A program made the position numbers and the translations under genes. 49,158 bases of DNA, taken from contig CAZVEV010000007.1 of assembly GCA_964625865.1 (NCBI GenBank), positions 1-49,158 of the forward strand, in the 5' to 3' direction. Below the pieces are notes generated by a model. That model was given only the letters and a program-made list of their open reading frames with translations. It was not told the DNA's origin and made no database searches. This DNA is from CAZVEV01 sp964625865. GTDB lineage: Bacteria; Planctomycetota; Phycisphaerae; SM23-33. Shown here one piece after another: positions 33,446 through 40,271 of this stretch; the stretch's first letter is position 1, and every line of letters begins with the position of its first letter.

Positions 33446-35125
33446 CTACGAAGAACGTTCCGCGGACAGCCCGCGGGTTGTGGCGGCGTGATAGGTTCGG
33501 TACCCGCCGGTCAGGTTGCGGCAGGTGTACCCGTTCTGGCTGAGGATGCGGCAGGCGAGGTAGCCGCGCAGGCCGACCTGGCAGAAGACCAGCAGTTCGG
33601 CATCGCGTGGGACCTCGCCCATGCGCTCGCGCAGGTCGTCGAGGGGGATATTAAGGGCCCCCGGGATCGTGCCCCGCGCCGCCTCGCCGGGCGTGCGGAC
33701 GTCGAGCAGTTGCTGGTCGTCGCGGGGGGCAAGGGCGTCGTCTGCGTGGCACAGGCCCATCTCGCCGCTGCGGACGTTGGAGGCGACGAACCCGGCGAAG
33801 TTGACCACGTCCTTTGCCGAGCCGAACGGAGGGGCGTACGACAACTCCTGCTGGGCCAGCGCCTCAACCGTCAGCCCCGCGCGCACCGCGACCGCGAGCA
33901 CGTCGATTCGCTTGTCCACGCCGTCGGCGCCGACCGCCTGGGCGCCCAGCACCTTTCCGCTGTCCGGGTCGAACAGCAGTTTCAGCGAGACCGGACTGGC
34001 GCCCGGATAGTACGACGCGTGGCTGGAGGCGTGAACGGTTATCGTCTCGAAGGGCACATCCGCGGCACGGGCGGCCTTGGCGCTGAGCCCCGTCATCCCG
34101 ATCGCCAGGTCGAACACCTTGCAGATCGACGTGCCCTGTGTCCGCGCGTACACGCTGGGGCGGCCGAAGGCGTTGTCCACCGCCACCCGCGCCTGACGCG
34201 CCGCCGGGCCGGCCAGCGGGATCAGGGATTCGGCGCCGCTGACCAGGTGGGGCGTCTCGACGGCATCGCCCACGGCAAAGATGTGCTCGTCGCTGGTCCG
34301 CATCTGGTCGTCCACGGCGATGCCGCCGGTTACGCCTATCGCCAGCCCCGCCTGCCGGGCCAGCGCCGCCTCCGGGCGCACCCCGACGGCCATCACCACC
34401 ATGTCGCATTCGAGGTCTCCCCCCTCGGTCAGCGATGCGACCAGCCGCTCGCCGCTGCGTGCGATCCCCGCCACTGCCGTGCCCAGACGCAGGTCCACGC
34501 CGTGGCCGATCAGTTGCTCGTGGACGGGGGCGGCCATCTCCGGGTCGGCGGCGATGAAGACCTGGTCCCGTGCCTCGACCAGCGCGACGTCGAAGTCCCG
34601 GTCCCGCAGTGCCTCGGCAATCTCCAGTCCGATGAAGCCGCCCCCGACGACCACGGCGGCTCCGCCGGCGCGTGCGTCGGCGACCTGCTTGATCGCATCC
34701 ATGTCGGCGAGATTCCGGAGGGTGAAAACACCGGGGTCGTCGGCCCCGACGATGGGCGGGCGCACCGGTGCGGCGCCGGGACTGAGGATCAGCACGTCGT
34801 AGCCTTGCGTCGACTCGGCGCCGGTCGCCACGTCCCGGACAGTGACCTCGCGGGCCTCGCGGTCGATGCCGATGACCTCCGTGCGCGTGCGGACGTCGAT
34901 GGCGTATCGGGCGCGCATTCGTTCGGGGGTCTGAACGAGCAGGGCGTCGCGGTCGGCGATCCGGCCGCCGATGTGATACGGCAGGCCGCAGTTGGCGAAC
35001 GAGATGTGCTCGCCGCGTTCGAACAGGATGATCTCGGCTTCTTCGCTGAGGCGCCGGGCGCGGGTCGCGGCGGCGGCCCCGCCTGCGACGCCGCCGACGA
35101 TAACGATTCGCTTGGCGGACGGCAT
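33446..35125 (-). CDS. CoA-disulfide-reductase-type flavoprotein with rhodanese domain
   Basis: The 559-residue protein fuses a pyridine-nucleotide-disulfide oxidoreductase to a C-terminal rhodanese domain. FAD binding is shown by IVIVGGVAGGAAAATRARRL, with the single active-site Cys46 in SFANCGLPYHIGG, the CoA-disulfide-reductase signature. NAD(P)H binding is at VVVGGGFIGLEIAEAL, and FAVGDAVE is the second FAD motif. The rhodanese active site is FCQVGLRG with Cys515. Known CoADR-RHD enzymes reduce CoA disulfides, persulfides or polysulfides, so a role in sulfur or redox handling is likely. GGGAG lies 7 nt before the ATG at 35125. Confidence 0.93.
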   Translation of the reverse strand: MPSAKRIVIVGGVAGGAAAATRARRLSEEAEIILFERGEHISFANCGLPYHIGGRIADRDALLVQTPERMRARYAIDVRTRTEVIGIDREAREVTVRDVATGAESTQGYDVLILSPGAAPVRPPIVGADDPGVFTLRNLADMDAIKQVADARAGGAAVVVGGGFIGLEIAEALRDRDFDVALVEARDQVFIAADPEMAAPVHEQLIGHGVDLRLGTAVAGIARSGERLVASLTEGGDLECDMVVMAVGVRPEAALARQAGLAIGVTGGIAVDDQMRTSDEHIFAVGDAVETPHLVSGAESLIPLAGPAARQARVAVDNAFGRPSVYARTQGTSICKVFDLAIGMTGLSAKAARAADVPFETITVHASSHASYYPGASPVSLKLLFDPDSGKVLGAQAVGADGVDKRIDVLAVAVRAGLTVEALAQQELSYAPPFGSAKDVVNFAGFVASNVRSGEMGLCHADDALAPRDDQQLLDVRTPGEAARGTIPGALNIPLDDLRERMGEVPRDAELLVFCQVGLRGYLACRILSQNGYTCRNLTGGYRTYHAATTRGLSAERSS

Positions 35126-35275
35126 AGCGGTACTCCCGGTATGGTCGTCGGCGGTCGGCACGCGGCGGATCAGCCCGCCGATCCGATGTCGATAACCGAT
35201 CCAGGAGTTAGAGAGTAACCGCGGGTCGCCCCAATGCAAGAGTAGTGGTTAACCGAAACGCGATGGGGCAATCAA

Positions 35276-35302
35276 AGCCCCCCGACTGCCTCGAGGGGCT
35301 TT
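35276..35302 (-). terminator. Intrinsic terminator after the coiled-coil lipoprotein gene
   Basis: On the minus strand AAGCCCC pairs with GGGGCTT around a CTCGAGGCAGTCG-like loop, followed by TGATT. It lies about 65 nt past the stop of the lipoprotein gene. Confidence 0.7.
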
Positions 35303-35368
35303 TGCATCGGATTCGAGTGGTCCAGCCCCGTCTGCATGGGCGAGATCCCGGCGCGCTGGGAGGGTACG

Positions 35369-35881
35369 CTACTGCCCGGCGGGCTGATACGCGCTGCTGA
35401 GATTCGCTCCCGCCGGCGCCGTCGCAACCGGCGCCGCCGGCTCGCCGCGCAGGGCCCGAAGTTTCGCCTGAAGCGCATTCAGGTCCGACTTCAGCGGACC
35501 CATCGCCTGCGTGAGAGCCGAAATCGTCGTCATCTGCGTGTTGACGATCTGCTGCAGGGCCGTCAGTCGCGTCGAGATATCCGCTCCGGTCGTGTTGGCC
35601 TGCGTCACCGAGGCATCGACCGCCTCGACCAGCGTCGCCGTCGAGTTCAGGCCGCTCGTCAGCGTCTCGACGCCGCTCTTGAGGCGAACGTTCTCCGCCT
35701 GCGACAGCCGGTAGCGGCCCTCGACGTCGGCTTTGGCCATCTGCGTCGCCTGCAGGTCGGTCTCGGTCGCCGCCAGCTTGGCCAGCACCTCGTCATGCGT
35801 GCTCTGCAGAACGCACCCACCGGCCGACAGCAGCATCGCCGCCATCGCCGGAACCATCAGGATTCTCGTTGATCGTCTCAT
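35369..35881 (-). CDS. Small coiled-coil lipoprotein
   Basis: The 170-residue protein begins with a signal peptide ending in a plausible lipobox (LLSAGGC). The mature protein is a heptad-rich helix (HDEVLAKLAATETDLQATQM, LSQAENVRLKSGVETLTSGL, LKSDLNALQAKLRALRG) ending in an Ala/Pro-rich tail. It looks like a murein-lipoprotein-style or TolA-partner-style helical tether, but no family is recognised. AAGGAA lies upstream of the ATG at 35881. It stands alone between the CoA-disulfide-reductase gene and the tRNA-derived junction. Confidence 0.8.
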   Translation of the reverse strand: MRRSTRILMVPAMAAMLLSAGGCVLQSTHDEVLAKLAATETDLQATQMAKADVEGRYRLSQAENVRLKSGVETLTSGLNSTATLVEAVDASVTQANTTGADISTRLTALQQIVNTQMTTISALTQAMGPLKSDLNALQAKLRALRGEPAAPVATAPAGANLSSAYQPAGQ

Positions 35882-36005
35882 CGTACCACTCACTTCCTTA
35901 CCGTCAGTCTGCACAATCGCGCCCGGCGCTCGTTCACACCTAACCGGTCGCTATCTAAAGGGAGTATACGATTCAACTTCGGCCCCCGCAGACCGTCCGG
36001 AAACG

Positions 36006-36125
36006 AGGCGGTTGCGATGTGGTGTGCCACGGGCATCTTGCCCGTGAAAAGGACAGCAAACGGACCGTTTGCGACGCATTCAGACACGGGCAAGATGCCC
36101 GTGGCACACCACATCGCAACCGCCT
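36006..36125. repeat. Perfect 41-bp inverted repeat with nested palindromes
   Basis: Arms 36006-36046 and 36085-36125 are exact reverse complements. Each arm contains CACGGGCA-TC-TTGCCCGTG-type inner symmetry, and the 38-nt loop contains GCAAACGG-A-CCGTTTGC, an 8-bp palindrome. This is one of the longest perfect inverted repeats in the window. It lies just outside the island, on the chromosomal side. Confidence 0.95.
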
Positions 36126-36138
36126 GTCCGAAAACACA

Positions 36139-36168
36139 GGCGGCCGTCGCCGCAAGGCGACAGCCGCC
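36139..36168 (-). terminator. Orphaned terminator of the tRNA-Arg gene
   Basis: On the minus strand GGCGGCTGTCGCC-TTGC-GGCGACGGCCGCC forms a long hairpin, then TGTGTTTTCGG. It follows the 3' end of the tRNA fragment in the direction a tRNA on this strand would be read. It is probably the original terminator of tRNA-Arg, now separated from the intact gene by the 13-kb element. Confidence 0.65.
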
Positions 36169-36171
36169 CGT

Positions 36172-36223
36172 CACTACGCCCAAGAGGACTCGAACCTCTG
36201 ACCTTCGGTTTAGGAAACCGATG
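36172..36223. other. Left attachment site: 3' half of tRNA-Arg(CCU)
   Basis: These 52 bases are identical to 49093-49144 and correspond to the anticodon arm, variable loop, T arm and 3' acceptor strand of a tRNA-Arg(CCU), minus strand. The tRNA 5' half is absent here: after the shared block the sequence diverges. This is the remnant copy left by site-specific integration. Confidence 0.95.
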
Positions 36224-36400
36224 AGCGATTCCGGTAAGGGATCAGCGGTGCAAGAGGTTACAGACCGGCAAACCGGCGATGTCAGCGCAAATGACACCAT
36301 CTGCTCCGAGGAACCCGCCCTGGCGGACCTGGCGCGGCAACTGGCGGCGCTGTCACCAGAGGACCGGCAGGCCTTGGCCGAGATGCTTGGCCGGGAGTAG
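36221..36400 (+). CDS. Stranded C-terminal tail of the integrase frame (or 59-residue free-standing protein)
   Basis: The frame is open from the attachment site to a TAG at 36398. It reads MSDSGKGSAVQEVTDRQTGD and ends in a helical segment LADLARQLAALSPEDRQALA. The ATG at 36221 is the last codon of the shared 52-bp att block, and the frame upstream of it inside att is the same frame used by the integrase at the other end. So on excision the integrase frame would run straight into this segment, giving a protein of about 535 residues. In the integrated state it has no ribosome-binding site of its own. A related segment (about three-quarters identical over 87 bp by eye) lies at 37931-38017. Confidence 0.6.
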   Translation: MSDSGKGSAVQEVTDRQTGDVSANDTICSEEPALADLARQLAALSPEDRQALAEMLGRE

Positions 36401-36440
36401 CGCCCGCACCGTTGAGCGAACGGCGCTACCACCAACAGAA

Positions 36441-36470
36441 ACGGGGCGACCCGATGAAAGGCCGCCCCGT
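36441..36470 (-). terminator. Intrinsic terminator after the island PEP-CTERM gene
   Basis: On the minus strand ACGGGGCG pairs with CGCCCCGT around a short interior, and TTTCTGTT follows. It is 25 nt past the stop codon of the PEP-CTERM gene at 36495. Confidence 0.75.
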
Positions 36471-36494
36471 GGGGTGTCTGTGTTGTGATGGCGT

Positions 36495-37283
36495 CTATGC
36501 GCGCCGTCTCCGCCGCAGCCCCAGCAGGCCAACGGCGGCCAGCGCGAGGGTGGCCGGTTCGGGAATCTGTGAAACCGTCACGTCATCGACGAACGCATTC
36601 CGTGCTCCGTTGGCCCCGCCTGTGGTGAATCGGACGGTGTCGATGTTCGCCAGGGCATTGGCATAGGCCAGACCCGTGACCGTGCCTGCGCCGCTTCCGG
36701 TGAGCGTGATGTCGAAATCCGCGGGATGCAGCGTCAGCGTCACAGTATGCCACTCGGTATCACTGTTGCCGACGACGAAGATGTTGCTGCCGTTGTATTG
36801 AATTCGCTTGCCGCCGTTGCTGCTGTTGCCTCGCCGGAAGGTCAGGTCGAGCAGGTTTGTCCCGCCGCCCCGGACGGTCGCCCAGGCCAGTGTCCCGCCG
36901 TTCGGAGTGTAATCCCACCGAATCTCGAAATACACGGTGACGTCGCCGCCGGCCAGTGCGGTCGAGGCGAACTGGGCGTCGGCGTATCGACTCCGATTGC
37001 CGTTGGTCGTCGCGGATCCCAGGTCCAGGTACTGATCCGCTCCGCCCCGGACGCCCGGGTTGTTGCCGGCCACCGTGGATGCCCAGGCCGTTCCAACGTC
37101 CGCAATGTCGTCGCCGCCAACGCCGGGCGAAGTCAACACAGGCGGATTCGCGGCGATCGTGTCGTCCTCGAAGTCATCGAAGAACAGCGTTACGGGGGCC
37201 GCCGATGCGGTCGCGGCCAGAAGGCCGACCACCAGGATGATCGCTGGAGTTCTCTTGTCAGACCGGGAAGCCTTCATAAGCAT
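36495..37283 (-). CDS. PEP-CTERM-sorted exported protein carried by the island
   Basis: The 262-residue protein has a signal peptide (to about TASAAP) and a single beta-rich domain (FFDDFEDDTIAANPP, VTVYFEIRWDYTP, HTVTLTLHPADFDI) resembling a LamG/jellyroll fold. It ends with a PEP-CTERM tail: IPEPATLALAAVGLL then RRRRRA. It would depend on a host exosortase, since none is seen in the window. AGGAG lies 6 nt before the ATG at 37283; an internal ATG two codons later is less well spaced. The gene reads opposite to the rest of the element and has its own terminator, as expected for an independently expressed cargo gene. Confidence 0.9.
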   Translation of the reverse strand: MLMKASRSDKRTPAIILVVGLLAATASAAPVTLFFDDFEDDTIAANPPVLTSPGVGGDDIADVGTAWASTVAGNNPGVRGGADQYLDLGSATTNGNRSRYADAQFASTALAGGDVTVYFEIRWDYTPNGGTLAWATVRGGGTNLLDLTFRRGNSSNGGKRIQYNGSNIFVVGNSDTEWHTVTLTLHPADFDITLTGSGAGTVTGLAYANALANIDTVRFTTGGANGARNAFVDDVTVSQIPEPATLALAAVGLLGLRRRRRA

Positions 37284-37717
37284 TGTTAGCTCCTATCTGA
37301 TCCTCTGGGTCGGATGCCAGTACTCTTGCGGCAAGATGCCCATGCAGTGAGGGGGATCTGATCCTCTGTATCTGCGGCTCTCGGTACCTGACCCGTCCGT
37401 ACGACTCGTCTCGCGAATCAGTTGGCGCCCGGGGACCATCCCCAGGCAGGCTGAAAACACTCTACCACACCAGCCCGGCTAGGTCAAGGCCTTTTTTGAC
37501 TCAGACTAAGGGTCTTTTTTCGGTCAGGTCAGGGGGCATGGATTTGGCTGGGGCGCCATCCCTGTGCGTGTTGTGATGAAAAGTGCGGCAGGCCCGGTAG
37601 GGGCGTACCGGCCTGCCGCGATACAATGCCAGCACTACGGGGGAGAAGCGCTGGTCTTCTCCAACGCCCGGGGGAGAGGCGTTGGACTCATGACAATACA
37701 CAGTTAAGCAGGCCACG
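37284..37717. other. Non-coding stretch with several strong hairpins
   Basis: No convincing gene is seen. GATCCTCTG occurs twice (near 37300 and 37370). Two T6 runs occur near 37491 and 37512. A hairpin GCGGCAGGC/GCCTGCCGC with inner GGTA/TACC spans 37585-37619, and CCAACGCC/GGCGTTGG spans 37661-37685, overlapping GGAGAAG/CTTCTCC. The set could include terminators or a small structured RNA, but no known class is recognised. Confidence 0.5.
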
Positions 37718-37822
37718 TCAATAAATCGTCAGCGGTCCCCGCGATGTTCTGCCGCAGACGCGAGCAGACGGTTCCCGGACAACCAGACGCAACCAACGCC
37801 GCGCCGATAATCTCTGCACCTC

Positions 37823-37847
37823 CGCATCGGTCAGGCCAACCGATGCG
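37823..37847. other. 9-bp hairpin upstream of the second tail-like segment
   Basis: CGCATCGGT and ACCGATGCG surround a 7-nt loop CAGGCCA. It does not fit a tRNA arm or att copy. Its role is unknown. Confidence 0.5.
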
Positions 37848-37930
37848 GGGGTCATGTAGACAGCGATCCAAGGGGGAGTTACGCGAAGCCAATCGGCGGC
37901 GCGCGCGCCAGTGACAGCGCGCAGGGCGAA

Positions 37931-38017
37931 AAACCCGGCTTGGCGGACCTGGCGCGGCGGTTGACGGTCTTGACGCCGGAAGACCGGCGGGGCTTGGCCG
38001 AACTGCTTGGCGGAGCG
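37931..38017 (+). pseudogene. Degenerate second copy of the integrase-tail segment
   Basis: The frame reads KPGLADLARRLTVLTPEDRR and continues GLAELLGG, clearly related to ADLARQLAALSPEDRQALAEMLG at 36311-36397. The nucleotides are also related by eye (roughly 70-75 per cent). The frame stays open to TAA at 38237-38239 but has no clear start or ribosome-binding site and a different, Arg-rich continuation. It is probably a relic of the end of another, related element. Confidence 0.6.
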
Positions 38018-38231
38018 CAAAAACACGGCGTCGGGAGCCAACCGACGCCGCACGACGACCGGCACTCCATCTTGACTCTACGGGATGCAAGATATGAGGA
38101 GGGCCGGACAGGCAGACCGTACCACGGGGCGGCTGGATTCGTCAAGGGGGTGGCTGTTGACACACCCCGCGCTGCACGGGACACTGCGGGCAATCCGGCA
38201 AGGCATATCAGGGCCGGGGAAAGGGTACGAG

Positions 38232-38498
38232 ATGAGTAACGAGCACTACACGGCTCCGCCTCCACGGCAATCCAAGACCAAACCGCTGTCCAAAGATGAA
38301 GAAGCCATCCTTGCGTTAGTCGGGGTGACCGTAGATGTGATCCTTGGTCTTCTGGCAGTGATGTGTTTCATGTTCTCGATGAATGCCGAGCGCGGGCCGG
38401 AGGGCACAACCTACGCCGTCTACGCCGTCGGGTGCGTCGTGACGATCTTCCTCCACAGTATCACGCGGCGGCTCAAGATACTGGTGGATGCGAAATGA
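38232..38498 (+). CDS. Small two-segment membrane protein
   Basis: The 88-residue protein has a polar head (MSNEHYTAPPPRQSKTKPLS) and two hydrophobic segments, at about 25-50 and 62-80, joined by a short loop NAERGPEGTT. The end is basic (RRLKILVDAK). AAGGG lies about 7 nt before the ATG. It overlaps the end of the open frame of the degenerate tail segment. It is convergent with the zinc-ribbon gene, whose stop lies 9 bp beyond. No family is recognised. Confidence 0.65.
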   Translation: MSNEHYTAPPPRQSKTKPLSKDEEAILALVGVTVDVILGLLAVMCFMFSMNAERGPEGTTYAVYAVGCVVTIFLHSITRRLKILVDAK

Positions 38499-38507
38499 TT
38501 CTCGGGC

Positions 38508-39809
38508 CTATCGTGAACCCTTTTTCTTCTCGGTCGCCGACATGACGCATGCCAGGGCCGCGAAGGTGACCTTCTCATTCTCCTTGGCTAGCGGTTGAGG
38601 CAGTTGTCCCCATTCCTTGAAGCCCTCCAAGCGAGCATACTGGCCCCAGACCGACCGCACGACACCGGGATGCTCTCCAAACGCCATAATCATGTGTTCG
38701 TAGGGATTAAAGACCAATGTGTCACCGCGTTGGACAAGGAATCGAGTCAGACGGGCAACGGCGGCGATCTCCGTGGCGATTCTGAAAAGCTTGAGACGCG
38801 TCTCTTCGGGGAGTTGTGCGGGTATCGATTCAGGGTTGATGTGTGAACCCGCATTGAGCACGATGCTTTGAGGCGAAGAGTACCTGCGTACGAGTGTCTC
38901 CGTTAGCCAGGCTTCCGACGCGCGCATATCCTTGAACACCGAGAATTGCGACATCTCCTTCTTCACGAGTTCCAGCGACTCTTTCTCGCCGGGACTAGCT
39001 TTCAGGGCCGCTTGAAGTCTCTTCTGCGACGCCATGATGGTGTTGAACCAGTTGACCTTCGTGCCGGCGGCCATGATTGCGTATTCCCGCCGAGTCTTGA
39101 TCTCCGACTGCGGGCCGATGTACTCCACGAAAGCTGCGTTCTTCTGAAGGAGGACACCACAGGCATATGGCGTGTCACCGATCCAATGCAACTGGGTGCT
39201 GTATTGGTGTGTAGTTGTCTTGAATAGCTTCCTGAATCGCTGCACAAGCGGAGGGCAAACACCTTGCCATGCAGCAACCACCATTGCTTGCCCATCCGGT
39301 GATGGCTTGTATGAATTGGATGCCGAGTTCCTGCATATCCACAACGTCTTGATGCGCTTGTCCGGCCCGGGAAACCACAGACAACGGACGTGCAGTTCGT
39401 CCTGGGTCTCCCAAGCGCCCCAATCCTGACGCTCGCCAAGCTGGTTCTTCACCGGCAGGCCCGCAACAGGGGTCAGGCCGCGGCGCTTCGCGTAAGTGAA
39501 CACGTCCTCCACGGTGAGGTCCGTGAAGGAACGCCCTGCCGCCGCCTCTTGTCGTGGCGGGGTGTCCGCCTCTTCTGTCCGCGCGGAACGGTTGGGACCG
39601 CCCCGATCATGGAGGATGACAACTGCCGCCGCAACGATGATGGCGATGGCCCCGCCCACGAGGCCGACGAGACGAAGGCTGCGTCGGGGGGCAGGGGTCT
39701 GCGGCACCGTGCATGGGTTCCCACACGCCGGGCATACGTCCTGTTTCCCCGCCAACCGGTCGGGGCTCTCAAGTCTCATGTCGCAGGATGGGCAATTGTA
39801 GCGGACCAT
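38508..39809 (-). CDS. Zinc-ribbon membrane protein of unknown function
   Basis: The 433-residue protein opens with a zinc ribbon MVRYNCPSC...VCPACGNPC (CxxC and CxxC, about 18 residues apart). A basic linker and one membrane segment follow (LVGLVGGAIAIIVAAAVVIL at about 46-66). The rest (~350 residues) is a mixed alpha/beta soluble part with GAWETQDELHVRCLWFPGPD and KTLWICRNSA, unrecognised. By topology the ribbon should be cytoplasmic and the large domain outside. AAAGGG lies 7 nt before the ATG at 39809. A ribbon-plus-anchor head like this is seen in many planctomycete proteins. As a lone large gene on the opposite strand it is a cargo candidate. Confidence 0.75.
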   Translation of the reverse strand: MVRYNCPSCDMRLESPDRLAGKQDVCPACGNPCTVPQTPAPRRSLRLVGLVGGAIAIIVAAAVVILHDRGGPNRSARTEEADTPPRQEAAAGRSFTDLTVEDVFTYAKRRGLTPVAGLPVKNQLGERQDWGAWETQDELHVRCLWFPGPDKRIKTLWICRNSASNSYKPSPDGQAMVVAAWQGVCPPLVQRFRKLFKTTTHQYSTQLHWIGDTPYACGVLLQKNAAFVEYIGPQSEIKTRREYAIMAAGTKVNWFNTIMASQKRLQAALKASPGEKESLELVKKEMSQFSVFKDMRASEAWLTETLVRRYSSPQSIVLNAGSHINPESIPAQLPEETRLKLFRIATEIAAVARLTRFLVQRGDTLVFNPYEHMIMAFGEHPGVVRSVWGQYARLEGFKEWGQLPQPLAKENEKVTFAALACVMSATEKKKGSR

Positions 39810-40126
39810 CTTCATGCCCTTTCCCCACCCATGGATTGGACCAACTATCTTATTGTCGCGACGGGACCGGGCAACGTCAAGCATCCGAACAGCCGGGGAC
39901 GTGGCGGACGTGCGGCGACTCCTGGGATTCGGCCTTGCAGCCGGAGGGCAGAGAGCGGCCCGGCTGCGCATCTCGACTAGATGTAAGCCGTGTAGTGTAC
40001 CCGGCGCTGACAACGCCGAACCGAGAAACTCCATCATTCCACGCCCGCGCGACTTACGGCGCCGGTGCATCGGTTGAGTACACCACTGCCCGGCTGTGGA
40101 AGGCGCGACGAGGCGGAAACTGAGGC
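39810..40126. other. Divergent spacer without a recognised gene
   Basis: No convincing coding sequence is found. It should hold the promoter of the minus-strand zinc-ribbon gene, but no confident -35/-10 pair could be picked out. Confidence 0.5.
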
Positions 40127-40156
40127 TTGACTCTGCTCGACTGGAGGCTCTATAAT
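40127..40156 (+). promoter_or_regulatory. Strong sigma-70 promoter for the winged-helix gene
   Basis: TTGACT (40127-40132) and a consensus TATAAT (40151-40156) are separated by 18 nt. It gives a leader of about 110 nt before the ATG at 40272. Confidence 0.7.
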
Positions 40157-40271
40157 TACCCTAACAAAGCGCTGACGGGTAGCCCGCCGACGGGCGGGCG
40201 CGCGGCTGACTCGGTTTCCTCTCCGCCGTCCGGGAAACCGTTTTGGCCGGCCCGGGCCAAGGACGGCAGAC
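40157..40271 (+). promoter_or_regulatory. Structured leader with terminator-like hairpin (possible attenuator)
   Basis: Three hairpins follow one another. The first is GCCCGCC-GACG-GGCGGGC (40182-40199). The second is CGGTTTCC...GGAAACCG (40212-40240), followed by TTTT like an intrinsic terminator. The third is TTGGCC-GGCCCG-GGCCAA (40243-40260), whose 3' arm overlaps the AAGGA ribosome-binding site at 40259-40263. This layout is typical of cis-regulatory leaders. No known riboswitch class is recognised. Confidence 0.5.

Noticed and set aside
36017..36220. Extension of the 36221 frame leftward through the att block and the 41-bp inverted repeat
   Set aside because: The extension encodes the inverted repeat, terminator hairpin and antisense tRNA, not a protein. 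The in-frame match through att is meaningful only in the excised circle.
37718..37855. 45-codon minus-strand frame (MTPASVGLTDAEVQRLSARR...)
   Set aside because: The start lacks a ribosome-binding site, the second half is Arg-rich as expected by chance, and no context supports it. It cannot be excluded.
40174..40200. Possible guanidine-II (mini-ykkC) riboswitch, from GACG/ACGG near two hairpin tips in the island leader
   Set aside because: The clear hairpin is capped by GACG with its own closing pairs, not by the ACGR loop of that class, and there is no second matching hairpin. The downstream gene has no link to guanidine.
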